Assembly: GCF_049195245.1 (NCBI RefSeq)
Contig: NZ_JBMIRR010000027.1
Span: 806,001-870,000 of the forward strand
DNA: 64,000 bases
Reading direction: 5' to 3'
From: Arenimonas sp049195245
GTDB taxonomy: Bacteria; Pseudomonadota; Gammaproteobacteria; Xanthomonadales; Xanthomonadaceae
The notes under the pieces are model-generated. The model saw only the letters and a program-made list of their open reading frames with translations. It searched no databases and had not been told where the DNA came from. Position numbers and translations under genes: made by a program. Positions 26,530-34,477 of this stretch are shown here, in pieces (the first letter of the stretch is position 1; the number at the start of each line of letters is the position of its first letter).

Positions 26530-28037
26530 GGGGCCTCCAGGGACAGGATGTCGGAATGGGCTCGGGCGTAGGCCAGGGCGTAGTCGCGCTCGCCCGGGGT
26601 TTGGGCGTGCACGGTGTACAGCGGCTGCCCGACCGCGACCGAATCACCGAGACGCAAGCTGCAGTCGAGGCCGGCCAAGGCCGCGCCAGGGGCGCCGGCG
26701 AGCTTGGCCACTTTGGCCAGACGCCGGTTGTCGATCGCGTTGACGCGCCCGGCGCGGGTGGCCACCACCGGCGCCTGGAAGGGCGCCTCGCCCGGCTCCG
26801 TGAAGCCGCCTTGCGCCTCGCAAATGGCCAGGAACTTGGCCCAGGCCCGGCCCGAGTCCAGCGTCTGCGTGGCCAGGGCCAGACCCTGACCCGGCGGCGT
26901 GCCCGGTGCCAGGTCCAGCAAGGCGCCGGCGACGGTCAGGGCACGGCTGCGCAGGTCGGCCGGGGCGTCAGGTGCGCCGCGCAGCACCGCCAACACATCG
27001 CGGGCCTCCAGTGCCGGCCCGATGCCCACGCCCACCGGCTGGCGACCGTCGGTGCGCAGGACCGCAAGCGTCAGTCCCATCGCGGACGCCGTGTCGGTCA
27101 GCCGGGCTGCCAGCGCCTGCGCCGCGGCGTCGGAGCGCACCTTGGCGGTGGGCCCAACGGGCATGTCGATCAACACGTGGCTCGCGCCGGCCGCGACCTT
27201 CTTGGACAGCACGCTGGCGACCAACTGCCCGTCGCTGTCGAAATCCAGCGGCCGCTCGACCCGGATCAGGACATCATCGGCCGGACTCAGGCGCACATTG
27301 CCGCCCCAGACGATGCAGCCGCCTTCGCGCTCCACCACGCGTCGCATCGCCGCCAGATCCAGCGCCACCGGTGCCATCACCTCCATCGTGTCGGCGGTGC
27401 CAGCCGGCGAGGTGATCGCCCGCGAGGAGGTCTTGGGGATACGGTGCCCAAGGGCGGCAACGATGGCGACCACGATCGGGGTGGTGCGATTGCCCGGCAA
27501 ACCGCCGACGCAGTGCTTGTCCAGCACCGCGCCGCCGCCCCAGTCCAGGGTCTGGCCTACGGCCACCATTGCCCGGGTCAGGGCGATCGTTTCGCCGTGG
27601 TCCAAGCGCTCGCCAGCGCAGGCGGTCACAAACGCCGCCAGCTCAATGTCGGAGAGCCGGTTGGCGGCGGTGTCGCGCATCAGGGCGAGACAGTCGGCGT
27701 CGTCGAGCCGCGCCCCGAACACCTTGGCGCGCAGGGCGCCGGCCGAAGCGGCCGGCTCGGGATGCTGGAACGTCGCGTAGGCGCCGGCCTCGGGTGCTAC
27801 CGCCTGCCAGGCCGCGTCCGACAGTGCCACTTCGTCGACTGCCAGGTGATCGCCCGTCACGACGTTGAGCGTGGCAATCACGTGCTGGGTGCCGACCTGC
27901 ATCCGGACCCGGGTCAGGGCGGCAAACCCCTCCGAGCGACAGACCGGGCAGTCGCGGTGCATGTAGACCACCGGCTGCTGGTAGGTGTCGATGCCGGCGC
28001 GTACTACGCGCAGGCGGGTGTGGGTGTGCTCGGTCAT
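26526..28037 (-). CDS. Thymidine/AMP phosphorylase-family protein
   Basis: A protein of 503 residues, longer than E. coli DeoA (about 440) and the length of the archaeal-type AMP phosphorylase group with an extra N-terminal domain. Conserved segments are DKHCVGGLPGNRTTPIVVAI (phosphate and base site), KTSSRAITSPAGTADTMEVM, and GGNVRLSPADDVLIRVERPL. Such enzymes cleave nucleosides or NMPs with phosphate to a free base and ribose 1-phosphate or ribose 1,5-bisphosphate. The substrate cannot be decided from sequence alone, but the length and the adjacent PRPP synthetase favour the NMP type. Overlaps at both ends show tight coupling. Confidence 0.85.
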   Translation of the reverse strand: MTEHTHTRLRVVRAGIDTYQQPVVYMHRDCPVCRSEGFAALTRVRMQVGTQHVIATLNVVTGDHLAVDEVALSDAAWQAVAPEAGAYATFQHPEPAASAGALRAKVFGARLDDADCLALMRDTAANRLSDIELAAFVTACAGERLDHGETIALTRAMVAVGQTLDWGGGAVLDKHCVGGLPGNRTTPIVVAIVAALGHRIPKTSSRAITSPAGTADTMEVMAPVALDLAAMRRVVEREGGCIVWGGNVRLSPADDVLIRVERPLDFDSDGQLVASVLSKKVAAGASHVLIDMPVGPTAKVRSDAAAQALAARLTDTASAMGLTLAVLRTDGRQPVGVGIGPALEARDVLAVLRGAPDAPADLRSRALTVAGALLDLAPGTPPGQGLALATQTLDSGRAWAKFLAICEAQGGFTEPGEAPFQAPVVATRAGRVNAIDNRRLAKVAKLAGAPGAALAGLDCSLRLGDSVAVGQPLYTVHAQTPGERDYALAYARAHSDILSLEAP

Positions 28038-29425
28038 GCCGCCGCCTCGCCGCCCAGCGGCACCCGCTCCAGATGCTCAGGGACCCGGCAATGCCAGCCG
28101 AGCTCGCGCTCGATCCGACCGCGCAGGGCATCGGCCGCGTCAGGCTCGCCATGGGTGATGTAGGTCATCTTGGGCGTGACCGGGGCCGGGCGCAGCCAAG
28201 CGAGCAACTCCTCGCTGTCGGCGTGGCCGGAGAAGCTCTCCATCGCAATCACTTCGGCATTGATCGGCACCTCCTGCCCGAAGATGCGCAACGACTTCTC
28301 GCCGCGCACGAGCGCTGCGCCGCGGGTGCCACCGGCCTGGTAGCCGGCCAGCAGGATCGCATTGCGCGAGTCCTGGCCAAAGGCCACCAGGTGGTGCAAG
28401 ACCCGGCCACCGGTGAGCATGCCGCTGGCGGAAATGATGATCATCGGCCCGCGCTGCATATTGAGCGCCTTGGACTCCTCCACGGTACGCACCATGGTCG
28501 CGAGCTCATACATGTCCCGACACTCGGCGTCGGTGACGTGGTGCTCGCCGTGGTGGCGGTGGTAAAGGTCAGTGGCATTGATCGCCATCGGGCTGTTGAG
28601 GTAGACCGGCACGCGCGGAATCTCGCCGCGCTGGCGCAGCCGCGCGATATGCAGCATCAGAGCCTGGGCGCGGCCGACGGCGAAGGCAGGAATGACAACC
28701 ACGCCGCCGCGGGCGGCGACCCGCTTGATCACGGGGGCGAGCTCCGCCTCGGCGTCGGCGGTGGGATGGCGGCGGTTGCCGTAGGTGGACTCGCACACCA
28801 GCACGTCGGCGCCCTCGAACGGCGCCGGAGCCTTCATCAACGCATCGCTGGCGCGACCCAGATCGCCGGTGAAATGCAGCCGACGGCCGTCGATGGTGAG
28901 CGCGATCTGGGCGGCACCGAGTATGTGGCCGGCCGGGATGAAGCGGGCGCTGACGCCCGGCGCGAGGGCCTGCGGCTCCAGGAACGGGCGGCCATCGAAC
29001 CGGGTCAGGCACGTCATCGCATCTTCCTGAGTGTACAGGGGCAGTGGATTGGCGTGCTTGGAGTAGCCCTTGCGCTTGGCGTAACGCGCTTCTTCCTCCA
29101 GCAGGTGGCCGCTGTCGGGCAGCAGCAGTTGGCTCAGATCGCGGGTCGCCTCGGTGCACAGGATTCGTCCGGCGAAGCCTTGCTTGACCAGCGCCGGCAG
29201 ATAACCCGCGTGATCGAGATGGGCGTGGGTCAGCAGCACCGTGTCGATCGACGCGGGCGCGACCGGAAAATCCGCCCAGTTGCGCTCGCGCAGCTGCTTG
29301 TAGCCCTGGAACAGGCCGCAATCGACCAGGATGCGTTGACCCGCCGCTTGGACCAGATAGCGCGAGCCAGTGACGGTGCCGGCGGCGCCGAGGAAATGCA
29401 GGGAGCGGGACGCAGGGGAAGACAT
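28034..29425 (-). CDS. MBL-fold hydrolase with beta-CASP and RNA-specificity domains
   Basis: Start at 29425 (MSSPASRSLHFLGAAGTVTG) gives 463 residues. Motifs in order are LVDCGLFQG, HAHLDHAGYLP (HxHxDH), GHILGAAQIAL, CESTYGNRRHP opening the beta-CASP domain, ISASGMLTGGRVLHHL, and a C-terminal SFSGHADSEELLAWL with a later THGEP motif. This is the architecture of CPSF73/RNase J-like RNA nucleases. Cleaved RNA would feed the NMP/nucleoside phosphorylase encoded next, to which it is coupled by a four-base overlap. RNA as substrate is inferred. Confidence 0.88.
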   Translation of the reverse strand: MSSPASRSLHFLGAAGTVTGSRYLVQAAGQRILVDCGLFQGYKQLRERNWADFPVAPASIDTVLLTHAHLDHAGYLPALVKQGFAGRILCTEATRDLSQLLLPDSGHLLEEEARYAKRKGYSKHANPLPLYTQEDAMTCLTRFDGRPFLEPQALAPGVSARFIPAGHILGAAQIALTIDGRRLHFTGDLGRASDALMKAPAPFEGADVLVCESTYGNRRHPTADAEAELAPVIKRVAARGGVVVIPAFAVGRAQALMLHIARLRQRGEIPRVPVYLNSPMAINATDLYHRHHGEHHVTDAECRDMYELATMVRTVEESKALNMQRGPMIIISASGMLTGGRVLHHLVAFGQDSRNAILLAGYQAGGTRGAALVRGEKSLRIFGQEVPINAEVIAMESFSGHADSEELLAWLRPAPVTPKMTYITHGEPDAADALRGRIERELGWHCRVPEHLERVPLGGEAAA

Positions 29426-29544
29426 GGAAGGAATCCTCGTGGGGTAAGGGGCCGCCCGGGGCAGGCGGTTCCGGGGCCAGGCCCCTGCGGCTGCATCGCC
29501 AGCCCCCAGGGCCGGCCAACGCTGCCGCAGGCGCCGTTCGTTCA

Positions 29545-29943
29545 TCAGCGGATCAACTCGACGGTGTCGTTGACCTTGGGTTTGCCCGTGACCACTTCGG
29601 CCTGGGCGTAGTGGGTATCGAAGAGTTCCGTGATTCGCACCTGCCCGACCGGCTCGCGACGAAACCGCGGGCCCGCGGCTTTGGGTCCGCGTGAGACCCG
29701 CTTGTGGCGCACGACCTCGAGGACCTGCCCGACCTGGGCGCCATCGGCTTCGCCCACGCAGACGACCAGCGTGCCGGCATCGGCCTCAAGAATTTGGCCA
29801 CGCATCAGGACTTCATGCCGGAAGCTGCTCTCTTCGGCATGGGCGGTGCTGGCCAGCGCCAGCATCAGGGCGCCCAGGCCGAGCCAGCGGCTGGCGCGAC
29901 CGCGCAGAGATGGGGTGCGTGAAGTAGCGGTAACGATGCTCAT
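29545..29943 (-). CDS. Secreted protein of unknown function
   Basis: A protein of 132 residues with a signal peptide (LGLGALMLALASTAHAE) and a mature part rich in beta strands (RGQILEADAGTLVVCVGEAD, GQVLEVVRHKRV, VGQVRITELFDTHYAQAEVV). The mature part resembles a small OB- or FlgT-C-like barrel. No confident family is recognised. It overlaps the copper ATPase stop by four bases, so it probably acts in the periplasm alongside copper export. Confidence 0.6.
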   Translation of the reverse strand: MSIVTATSRTPSLRGRASRWLGLGALMLALASTAHAEESSFRHEVLMRGQILEADAGTLVVCVGEADGAQVGQVLEVVRHKRVSRGPKAAGPRFRREPVGQVRITELFDTHYAQAEVVTGKPKVNDTVELIR

Positions 29944-32366
29944 GACAGGGACTCCTCAGGGGTTTCTGGTGACGATTCGGCCGCTCCCGCGGCCAAGGGA
30001 AGGCGCTTGAGCAGCAGCGCGTTGACTGCCACGATCACCGAGCTGCCGGACATCGACAGCGCGGCGATTTCAGGCGAGAGCACGAACGGGAAGAGCACGC
30101 CGGCGGCCAGCGGAAAGGCCAGGACGTTGTAGCCCACGGCCCAGGCCAGGTTCTGGTGCATCTTGCGCAAGGTGCCGCGCGCGATCGTGATCGCGCGCAC
30201 CACGTCGTAGGGGTCGCTGCGCATCAGCACCGTGTCGGCGCTGTCGATCGCCACATCGGTGCCGGCGCCGATCGCGAAGCCGACCTCGGCTTGGGTTAGG
30301 GCCGGGGCATCGTTGACGCCATCGCCCACCATGCCGACCTTCAGGCCTTGGGCCTGGAGCTTCTTGACCTCGGCGGCCTTGTCACCCGGCAACACGTCCG
30401 CGAGCACGATGTCGATCCCCAGGTCGGCCGCCACGCGCTCAGCCGTGGGGCGGTTGTCGCCGGTGATCATGGCGACCCGGATATTGCGGCGATGCAGCTC
30501 GTCGATCGTGGCCCGCGAGCTCGGTCGGATCGCATCCGCAATCGCGATGACGCCCGCCAGGCGCCGGTCCACCGCGACATAGATCACGGTGCGGCCGGCG
30601 CCCTTGAGCCCGTCGGCCCGGGCCTCCAGCTCGTCCACGGCCACGCCTTGCGCGGTCATCAGCAGGCGGTTGCCCAAATGCACCCACCGACCGGCTACCC
30701 GGCCCATCGCACCCTGGCCGTCAATGTTGGTGTAGTCGGTGGCGCGATCTTTGACCGGCGCGGCGTGTTTGAGGATCGCCTGCGCCAGCGGGTGTTCGGA
30801 GTGCGCTTCCACGGCGGCCGCAACCTCGATCAGGCGCGCCTGGTCCCAGTCCGCCGCCGCCACGGTATCCACCACGTCGGGTTGTCCCACCGTCAAGGTG
30901 CCAGTCTTGTCGAAGATCACCACGTTGAGCCGGGCGCATTGCTCGATGGCCTCGGCATGTTTGAACAAGATGCCGTGGCGGGCCCCAAGGCCCGTACCAA
31001 TCATGATCGCCATGGGCGTTGCCAGGCCCATCGCATCCGGGCAGGCAATCACGAACACCGTAATCGTCAGGGTGAGCGCAAACAGCAGCGTCTGACCGAG
31101 CCACCAGAACCAGACGGCGAACGTCAGCAAGCCGATCACGATCGCCGCCAGCACCAGCCATTGCGAGGCGCGGTCGGCCAGCAGCTGGGCCGGGGCCTTG
31201 GAATTCTGGGCGGCCTGGACCAACTGGATGATCTGGGCAAGCGCGGTGTCGGCGCCGACTTTGGTGGCGCGGTAAGTGAAGGCGCCGCTGCGATTGATGG
31301 TGCCGCCAACCACCAGAGCGCCCGGCGCCTTCTTCACCGGCATCGACTCGCCGGTGAGCATCGATTCGTCGACCTGGGACTGGCCTTCGAGTACTTCACC
31401 ATCGACCGGCACCTTGGCGCCTGGACGCACGACGACCACTTCGCCCACCTGCACCTCATCGGTGGCGATCTCCACATCGACATTGTCCCGGCGCACGATC
31501 GCCCGCGGTGGCGAGAGTTTGAGTAGGGCCTTCATGGCATCCGAGGCACCGGCGCGGGCCCGCATCTCGAGCCAGTGGCCCAGCAGGATGAAGGTCAGCA
31601 GGACCGAGGAGGCCTCGTAAAAGTTGGGGCCGTCGAACACAAACGTCGCGCCCAGACTGAAGACATAACCTGTGCCGACACTGAGCAACACCAGCACCGC
31701 CATGTCGAGCACGCCGCGGCGCAGCGAGCGGATCGCCGCCGTGAAGAAGGGCCAGCCCGGGTAGAGCAGTGCGGCGCTGGCCAGCAACCACAGCCAGACG
31801 TTCTCAGGCAGACCGAATGGCGTCGCCGGCGCGCTCATCAGCCCCATCGGTGACCAGATGAACAGCGGAATGGAGAACGCCAAGGCGATGATGAAGCGCC
31901 GGCGCATGTCCGCCGCCGCCGCGTGCAAATCGCCCCCGTGGTGCATGCCCTCGTGCGGGTCCGCGCCGCGCTTGTCCGGCGCGACGGGCGCATGGCCCGC
32001 GTGCCCTTGCATCGACGGCGTCGCGTCCTCAGGGAGGGCCGACGCTGCGGGGGAGGGCGACGGGGCATGGCCGGCATGTGCAGAGTGACTGGCGGCCGAC
32101 CCGGCGGAGGCGCCTGGCGGGACAAACTCGGCGGACGGGGCGCGGCAGGTGAAGCCGCAAGCGCGAATCGCCGCCGTAATCGCCGTCGGCTCCGCAGCGC
32201 CGCGGGTATAGCGCACCTGAAGCGTGCCGGCCGCAAAATTGGCTTCGGCGGCCTGCACGCCCGGCAACCCGCGAACCGTGGCGGCCAGCGTGCGGGCGCA
32301 GCCCTCGGTCAGCATGTCGCCGATCGGCCAGACCCTTACCGCCTGAGTGTTCATGGCGGTGCTCAT
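29940..32366 (-). CDS. Copper-type P1B ATPase with CPD in place of CPC
   Basis: A protein of 808 residues. The N-terminal 75 residues resemble an HMA domain but have lost GMxCxxC (the region reads DMLTEGCART, with Cys at 23, 70 and 74). A His-rich linker follows (92-148, for example HSAHAGH, MHHGGDLH). The core has TGES (338-341), DKTGT (486-490), GDGVNDAPAL, and C-terminal helices with YNVLAFP and SMSGSSVIVAVNAL, the latter typical of copper exporters. The helix 4 motif is ACPDAMGLATP (CPD at 442-444) where Cu(I) pumps normally have CPC. Overlaps with both neighbours place it in the MerR-led string. Copper or another soft metal is likely, but the CPD change makes specificity uncertain. Confidence 0.88.
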   Translation of the reverse strand: MSTAMNTQAVRVWPIGDMLTEGCARTLAATVRGLPGVQAAEANFAAGTLQVRYTRGAAEPTAITAAIRACGFTCRAPSAEFVPPGASAGSAASHSAHAGHAPSPSPAASALPEDATPSMQGHAGHAPVAPDKRGADPHEGMHHGGDLHAAAADMRRRFIIALAFSIPLFIWSPMGLMSAPATPFGLPENVWLWLLASAALLYPGWPFFTAAIRSLRRGVLDMAVLVLLSVGTGYVFSLGATFVFDGPNFYEASSVLLTFILLGHWLEMRARAGASDAMKALLKLSPPRAIVRRDNVDVEIATDEVQVGEVVVVRPGAKVPVDGEVLEGQSQVDESMLTGESMPVKKAPGALVVGGTINRSGAFTYRATKVGADTALAQIIQLVQAAQNSKAPAQLLADRASQWLVLAAIVIGLLTFAVWFWWLGQTLLFALTLTITVFVIACPDAMGLATPMAIMIGTGLGARHGILFKHAEAIEQCARLNVVIFDKTGTLTVGQPDVVDTVAAADWDQARLIEVAAAVEAHSEHPLAQAILKHAAPVKDRATDYTNIDGQGAMGRVAGRWVHLGNRLLMTAQGVAVDELEARADGLKGAGRTVIYVAVDRRLAGVIAIADAIRPSSRATIDELHRRNIRVAMITGDNRPTAERVAADLGIDIVLADVLPGDKAAEVKKLQAQGLKVGMVGDGVNDAPALTQAEVGFAIGAGTDVAIDSADTVLMRSDPYDVVRAITIARGTLRKMHQNLAWAVGYNVLAFPLAAGVLFPFVLSPEIAALSMSGSSVIVAVNALLLKRLPLAAGAAESSPETPEESLS

Positions 32367-32668
32367 GACGCCACCGCCAGCGGCCGGCGACGGCGTGGGA
32401 AGAACCGCGGCACCGCGTCCGCGTACTGCTCATACGCCGTGCCAAAGCGTGCCTGGGTTTCGTGCTCCTCGTTGATCGCCAGGCGCACATAGGTGATCAG
32501 CATCACCGGGTACAGCACCAGCGTGAGTAGGGTCGGCCACTGGACCAGGAAGCCGGTCATGATCAAGGCGAACCCGTCGGTCGGGCCGTCGGTCTCCGGC
32601 GGTGCGGCGACGGCCAGCGGAGCCGCGAACAGGCTGGCGAGCAGCAAGGATAAGTGAGAGCGGTTCAT
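32363..32668 (-). CDS. Short membrane protein with ICMT-like C-terminus (possibly truncated)
   Basis: A protein of 101 residues with a signal-like segment (LLLASLFAAPLAVAAP), one membrane helix (LLTLVLYPVMLITYVRLAI) and a C-terminus, INEEHETQARFGTAYEQYAD, matching the end of isoprenylcysteine methyltransferase-like proteins (EE.....FG..Y..Y). The catalytic domain before it is missing, so it is either a shortened relic or a small membrane protein that reuses this tail. It overlaps both neighbours by four bases and so is still translated in the operon. Confidence 0.55.
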   Translation of the reverse strand: MNRSHLSLLLASLFAAPLAVAAPPETDGPTDGFALIMTGFLVQWPTLLTLVLYPVMLITYVRLAINEEHETQARFGTAYEQYADAVPRFFPRRRRPLAVAS

Positions 32669-32949
32669 CGGTTACCTCCAATCAAGCGATTGACAATGGT
32701 GAACAAGGCGCCCGCCACGAAGGCGTAGCCGGCGATCGCGAGCGAACCGATCAGCACCGCGCTCCAGCGCAGTTCACCGACCGCCGGCGTGAGGCCGGAC
32801 AGGCTCAGTCCGTGCACGACCAGGCCCAGGCCCGCGGCCAGGGCCCCGGGGGACCACGCCACAATCAGCGCGCAGGCCAGGTACAGCAGGACCGCCGTTA
32901 CCGACAGCGACAGCCCGCAGGACAAGGGGGATTGACGGGGGCGCGTCAT
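32665..32949 (-). CDS. Small two-helix membrane protein, DUF5676-like
   Basis: A protein of 94 residues with two or three hydrophobic helices (LSVTAVLLYLACALIVAW; AVLIGSLAIAGYAFVAGALF). Size, helix pattern and location beside a copper ATPase fit the DUF5676 family of small membrane proteins, but no catalytic or metal motif is visible. It is joined to the MerR gene and the ICMT-like gene by four-base overlaps. Confidence 0.6.
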   Translation of the reverse strand: MTRPRQSPLSCGLSLSVTAVLLYLACALIVAWSPGALAAGLGLVVHGLSLSGLTPAVGELRWSAVLIGSLAIAGYAFVAGALFTIVNRLIGGNR

Positions 32950-33461
32950 GAGGTCTTTTCCTCTGCAGAGGCGCGACGGCCCAAGAGGCGCCGCGAGGTG
33001 GATTTGGGAACGGCGGCGGCCTCGCTGGCCGCGACGGCCTCGATCAGCGCGCAGACGTCACTGCCCGTCGGCACGGCGTCGGGCAGGCGAGACCACTGGG
33101 CAACGGCTTGCTCCATTCGCGTCTGCAGCGCCAGGAGTTGCTCGAGCTGGTCGCGGGTTTCCGTCAGCCGACGGCTGATGATGTCGCGTACCAGCGGACA
33201 TGGGCTCTTGCGCTGGCGGCTGCGCCGTAGGATTTCCTCGATCCCGGCGAGGGTGAAGCCGAGACGCTGCGCCGTGCGGATGAAATGCAGGCGATGCAGT
33301 TCCGCGGTCGAGAACAACTGGTAGCCGGCCTCGGTGTGGCTGGCGGCGCGAAGCAGGCCGCGGCGCAGGTAGTTGCGCACCACGTGCACGGTCACGCCTC
33401 CCAAGTGCGCCAGACGGCGCACCGTCATCGGCGGATCGGATTTGCGAAGGTCGGCCGTCAT
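32946..33461 (-). CDS. MerR-family regulator heading the copper/phosphoketolase string
   Basis: Start at 33461 (MTADLRKSDPPMTVRRLAHL) gives about 171 residues. The MerR helix-turn-helix is VRRLAHLGGVTVHVVRNYLR with the wing GLLRAASHTEAGYQLF. A metal-site candidate is SPCPLVRDII followed later by DVCALIE, a C-x-n-C arrangement like MerR/ZntR. It lies just downstream of a MerR-type promoter with a 19-base spacer, so it is probably autoregulated and controls the co-directional genes after it. Confidence 0.82.
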   Translation of the reverse strand: MTADLRKSDPPMTVRRLAHLGGVTVHVVRNYLRRGLLRAASHTEAGYQLFSTAELHRLHFIRTAQRLGFTLAGIEEILRRSRQRKSPCPLVRDIISRRLTETRDQLEQLLALQTRMEQAVAQWSRLPDAVPTGSDVCALIEAVAASEAAAVPKSTSRRLLGRRASAEEKTS

Positions 33462-33488
33462 TGCATGCTCCCGCAGAACCTGCCGGGG

Positions 33489-33519
33489 ACCGTAAACCTG
33501 GGTGTCGGACACAGGTCAA
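33489..33519 (-). promoter_or_regulatory. MerR-type promoter of the merR-copper ATPase string
   Basis: Minus strand: -35 TTGACC (33514-33519), -10 TACGGT (33489-33494), spacer 19 bases. The dyad ACCTGTGTC-CGA-CACCCAGGT sits between them. The start codon at 33461 is 28 bases past the -10. A near-copy of the dyad and spacing occurs at 34429-34459. Confidence 0.8.
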
Positions 33520-33706
33520 GGCACGCCGGCGCGCAAACGCCGATAGCGAGAGCTCGTCGTGGAAGGGGGAATCCCATGGTCTTGGCCTCGCGCGAACCGC
33601 TGCCCAAAGGCACTGCGGTAGGAGTCGGCGGGGCAGGCCGCGCACACGGCGGCTGCACCGAGGCGACCGGCGCCCATACGGGCGCCGGTCGAGCATCGGC
33701 GCGGGA

Positions 33707-34129
33707 TCAGATCAGCAGGAGGCTGGCCGGGTGGGGCGTAGGTCGATGCCAGGCGACACGAGGACGAGCGGCCACCGCGTGGCCCGCCGCGTCAGGCAAT
33801 CGCTGCACTGTCACGACCGACATGATCGACACCGGACCCAAGGTCGGCACTGACACCAGTCGCGGTGCCTCCTTGCTCAGGTCGCCTTGGCTGCAGTGGG
33901 AAGCGCACAGTGGCGCGTCCTCACTCAGCGAGGCCCCATGGCACGGCGGGGGCGGGTCGGCTGCCGCGGGCTGGGCATGATCGGCATGTTCGGCGTGGGC
34001 GGGCATCGATGCCATCGCCGAAACTGCGCACGCCGGATGACTCGCCAGAACCAGTTGTGCCCAAACCAGCGCCAGCATCGCCAGCAGCGAGATTGGGGTG
34101 CGCCAGCGGTGGCGGCGGAAGCTGTTCAT
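33707..34129 (-). CDS. CopL-like secreted metal-binding protein (paralogue 1)
   Basis: A protein of 140 residues with signal peptide LLAMLALVWAQLVLASHPAC, then His/Met-rich and Cys-containing segments (MPAHAEHADHAQPAAADPPP; CASHCSQGDLS) and the tail WHRPTPHPASLLLI. It is a clear paralogue of the gene at 40430-40840 along its whole length. Position at the head of a copper cluster and the composition match CopL-type proteins. A TTGAC-N4-GTCAA palindrome lies 45 bases upstream of the start. Confidence 0.6.
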   Translation of the reverse strand: MNSFRRHRWRTPISLLAMLALVWAQLVLASHPACAVSAMASMPAHAEHADHAQPAAADPPPPCHGASLSEDAPLCASHCSQGDLSKEAPRLVSVPTLGPVSIMSVVTVQRLPDAAGHAVAARPRVAWHRPTPHPASLLLI

Positions 34130-34139
34130 CTTGGTTAGT

Positions 34140-34180
34140 ACCCTACACCTCTCGTGATCCCTGGCTTTGACCTAGGTCAA
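34140..34180 (-). promoter_or_regulatory. Palindrome plus -10 upstream of CopL-like gene 1
   Basis: TTGACCTAGGTCAA (34167-34180) is a perfect 14-base palindrome resembling FNR/Anr-type boxes (TTGAT-N4-ATCAA). A -10-like TAGGGT (34140-34145) follows on the minus strand at the distance expected for a class II site centred near -41. The same layout precedes the paralogue at 40840. The identity of the binding protein is inference. Confidence 0.45.
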
Positions 34181-34428
34181 TTGACCGACCCGCACCGTCC
34201 TTGCGTCAGGAACTACCAACATGCAGGTGCACGCAACACCCGAAGGAAGTGGAGGCGAGTCGTGATGAGTCATGACAAACGCCTGAGGCAAGAGTGGGAG
34301 GCAAGCGGACCGCAGACTCCGGGAGCGGCGCGTCGGCCCGGGCGACACGCCCGGGCCGCACGGCCGCCCCCTAGCCTCGGCGCCGGACCCGGCGTCGGTT
34401 CGCCGCACGGCGCCGGCGCGGTATGCGG

Positions 34429-34459
34429 ACCCTAAAGCTGGGTGTCGCACGCAAGTCAA
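34429..34459 (-). promoter_or_regulatory. Orphan MerR-type promoter, 19-bp spacer
   Basis: Minus strand: -35 TTGACT (34454-34459), -10 TAGGGT (34429-34434), 19 bases between. The spacer and flanks (ACTTGCGTGCGACACCCAGC then TTTAGGGT) closely match the promoter at 33489-33519, so the same MerR protein should bind. No convincing gene follows directly; the next minus-strand start is about 300 bases on (34129). Confidence 0.7.
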
Positions 34460-34477
34460 TGGCCTGGGCGGGGCCGA

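Noticed and set aside
28034..29425. MBL/beta-CASP gene as housekeeping RNase J
   Set aside because: Context (co-translation with a phosphorylase and PRPP synthetase) and moderate length argue for an accessory hydrolase.
34172..34459. 95-codon minus-strand frame after cusA
   Set aside because: Its start lies inside the -35 box of the MerR-type promoter, and the sequence is Arg/Pro-rich as in random GC-rich DNA.
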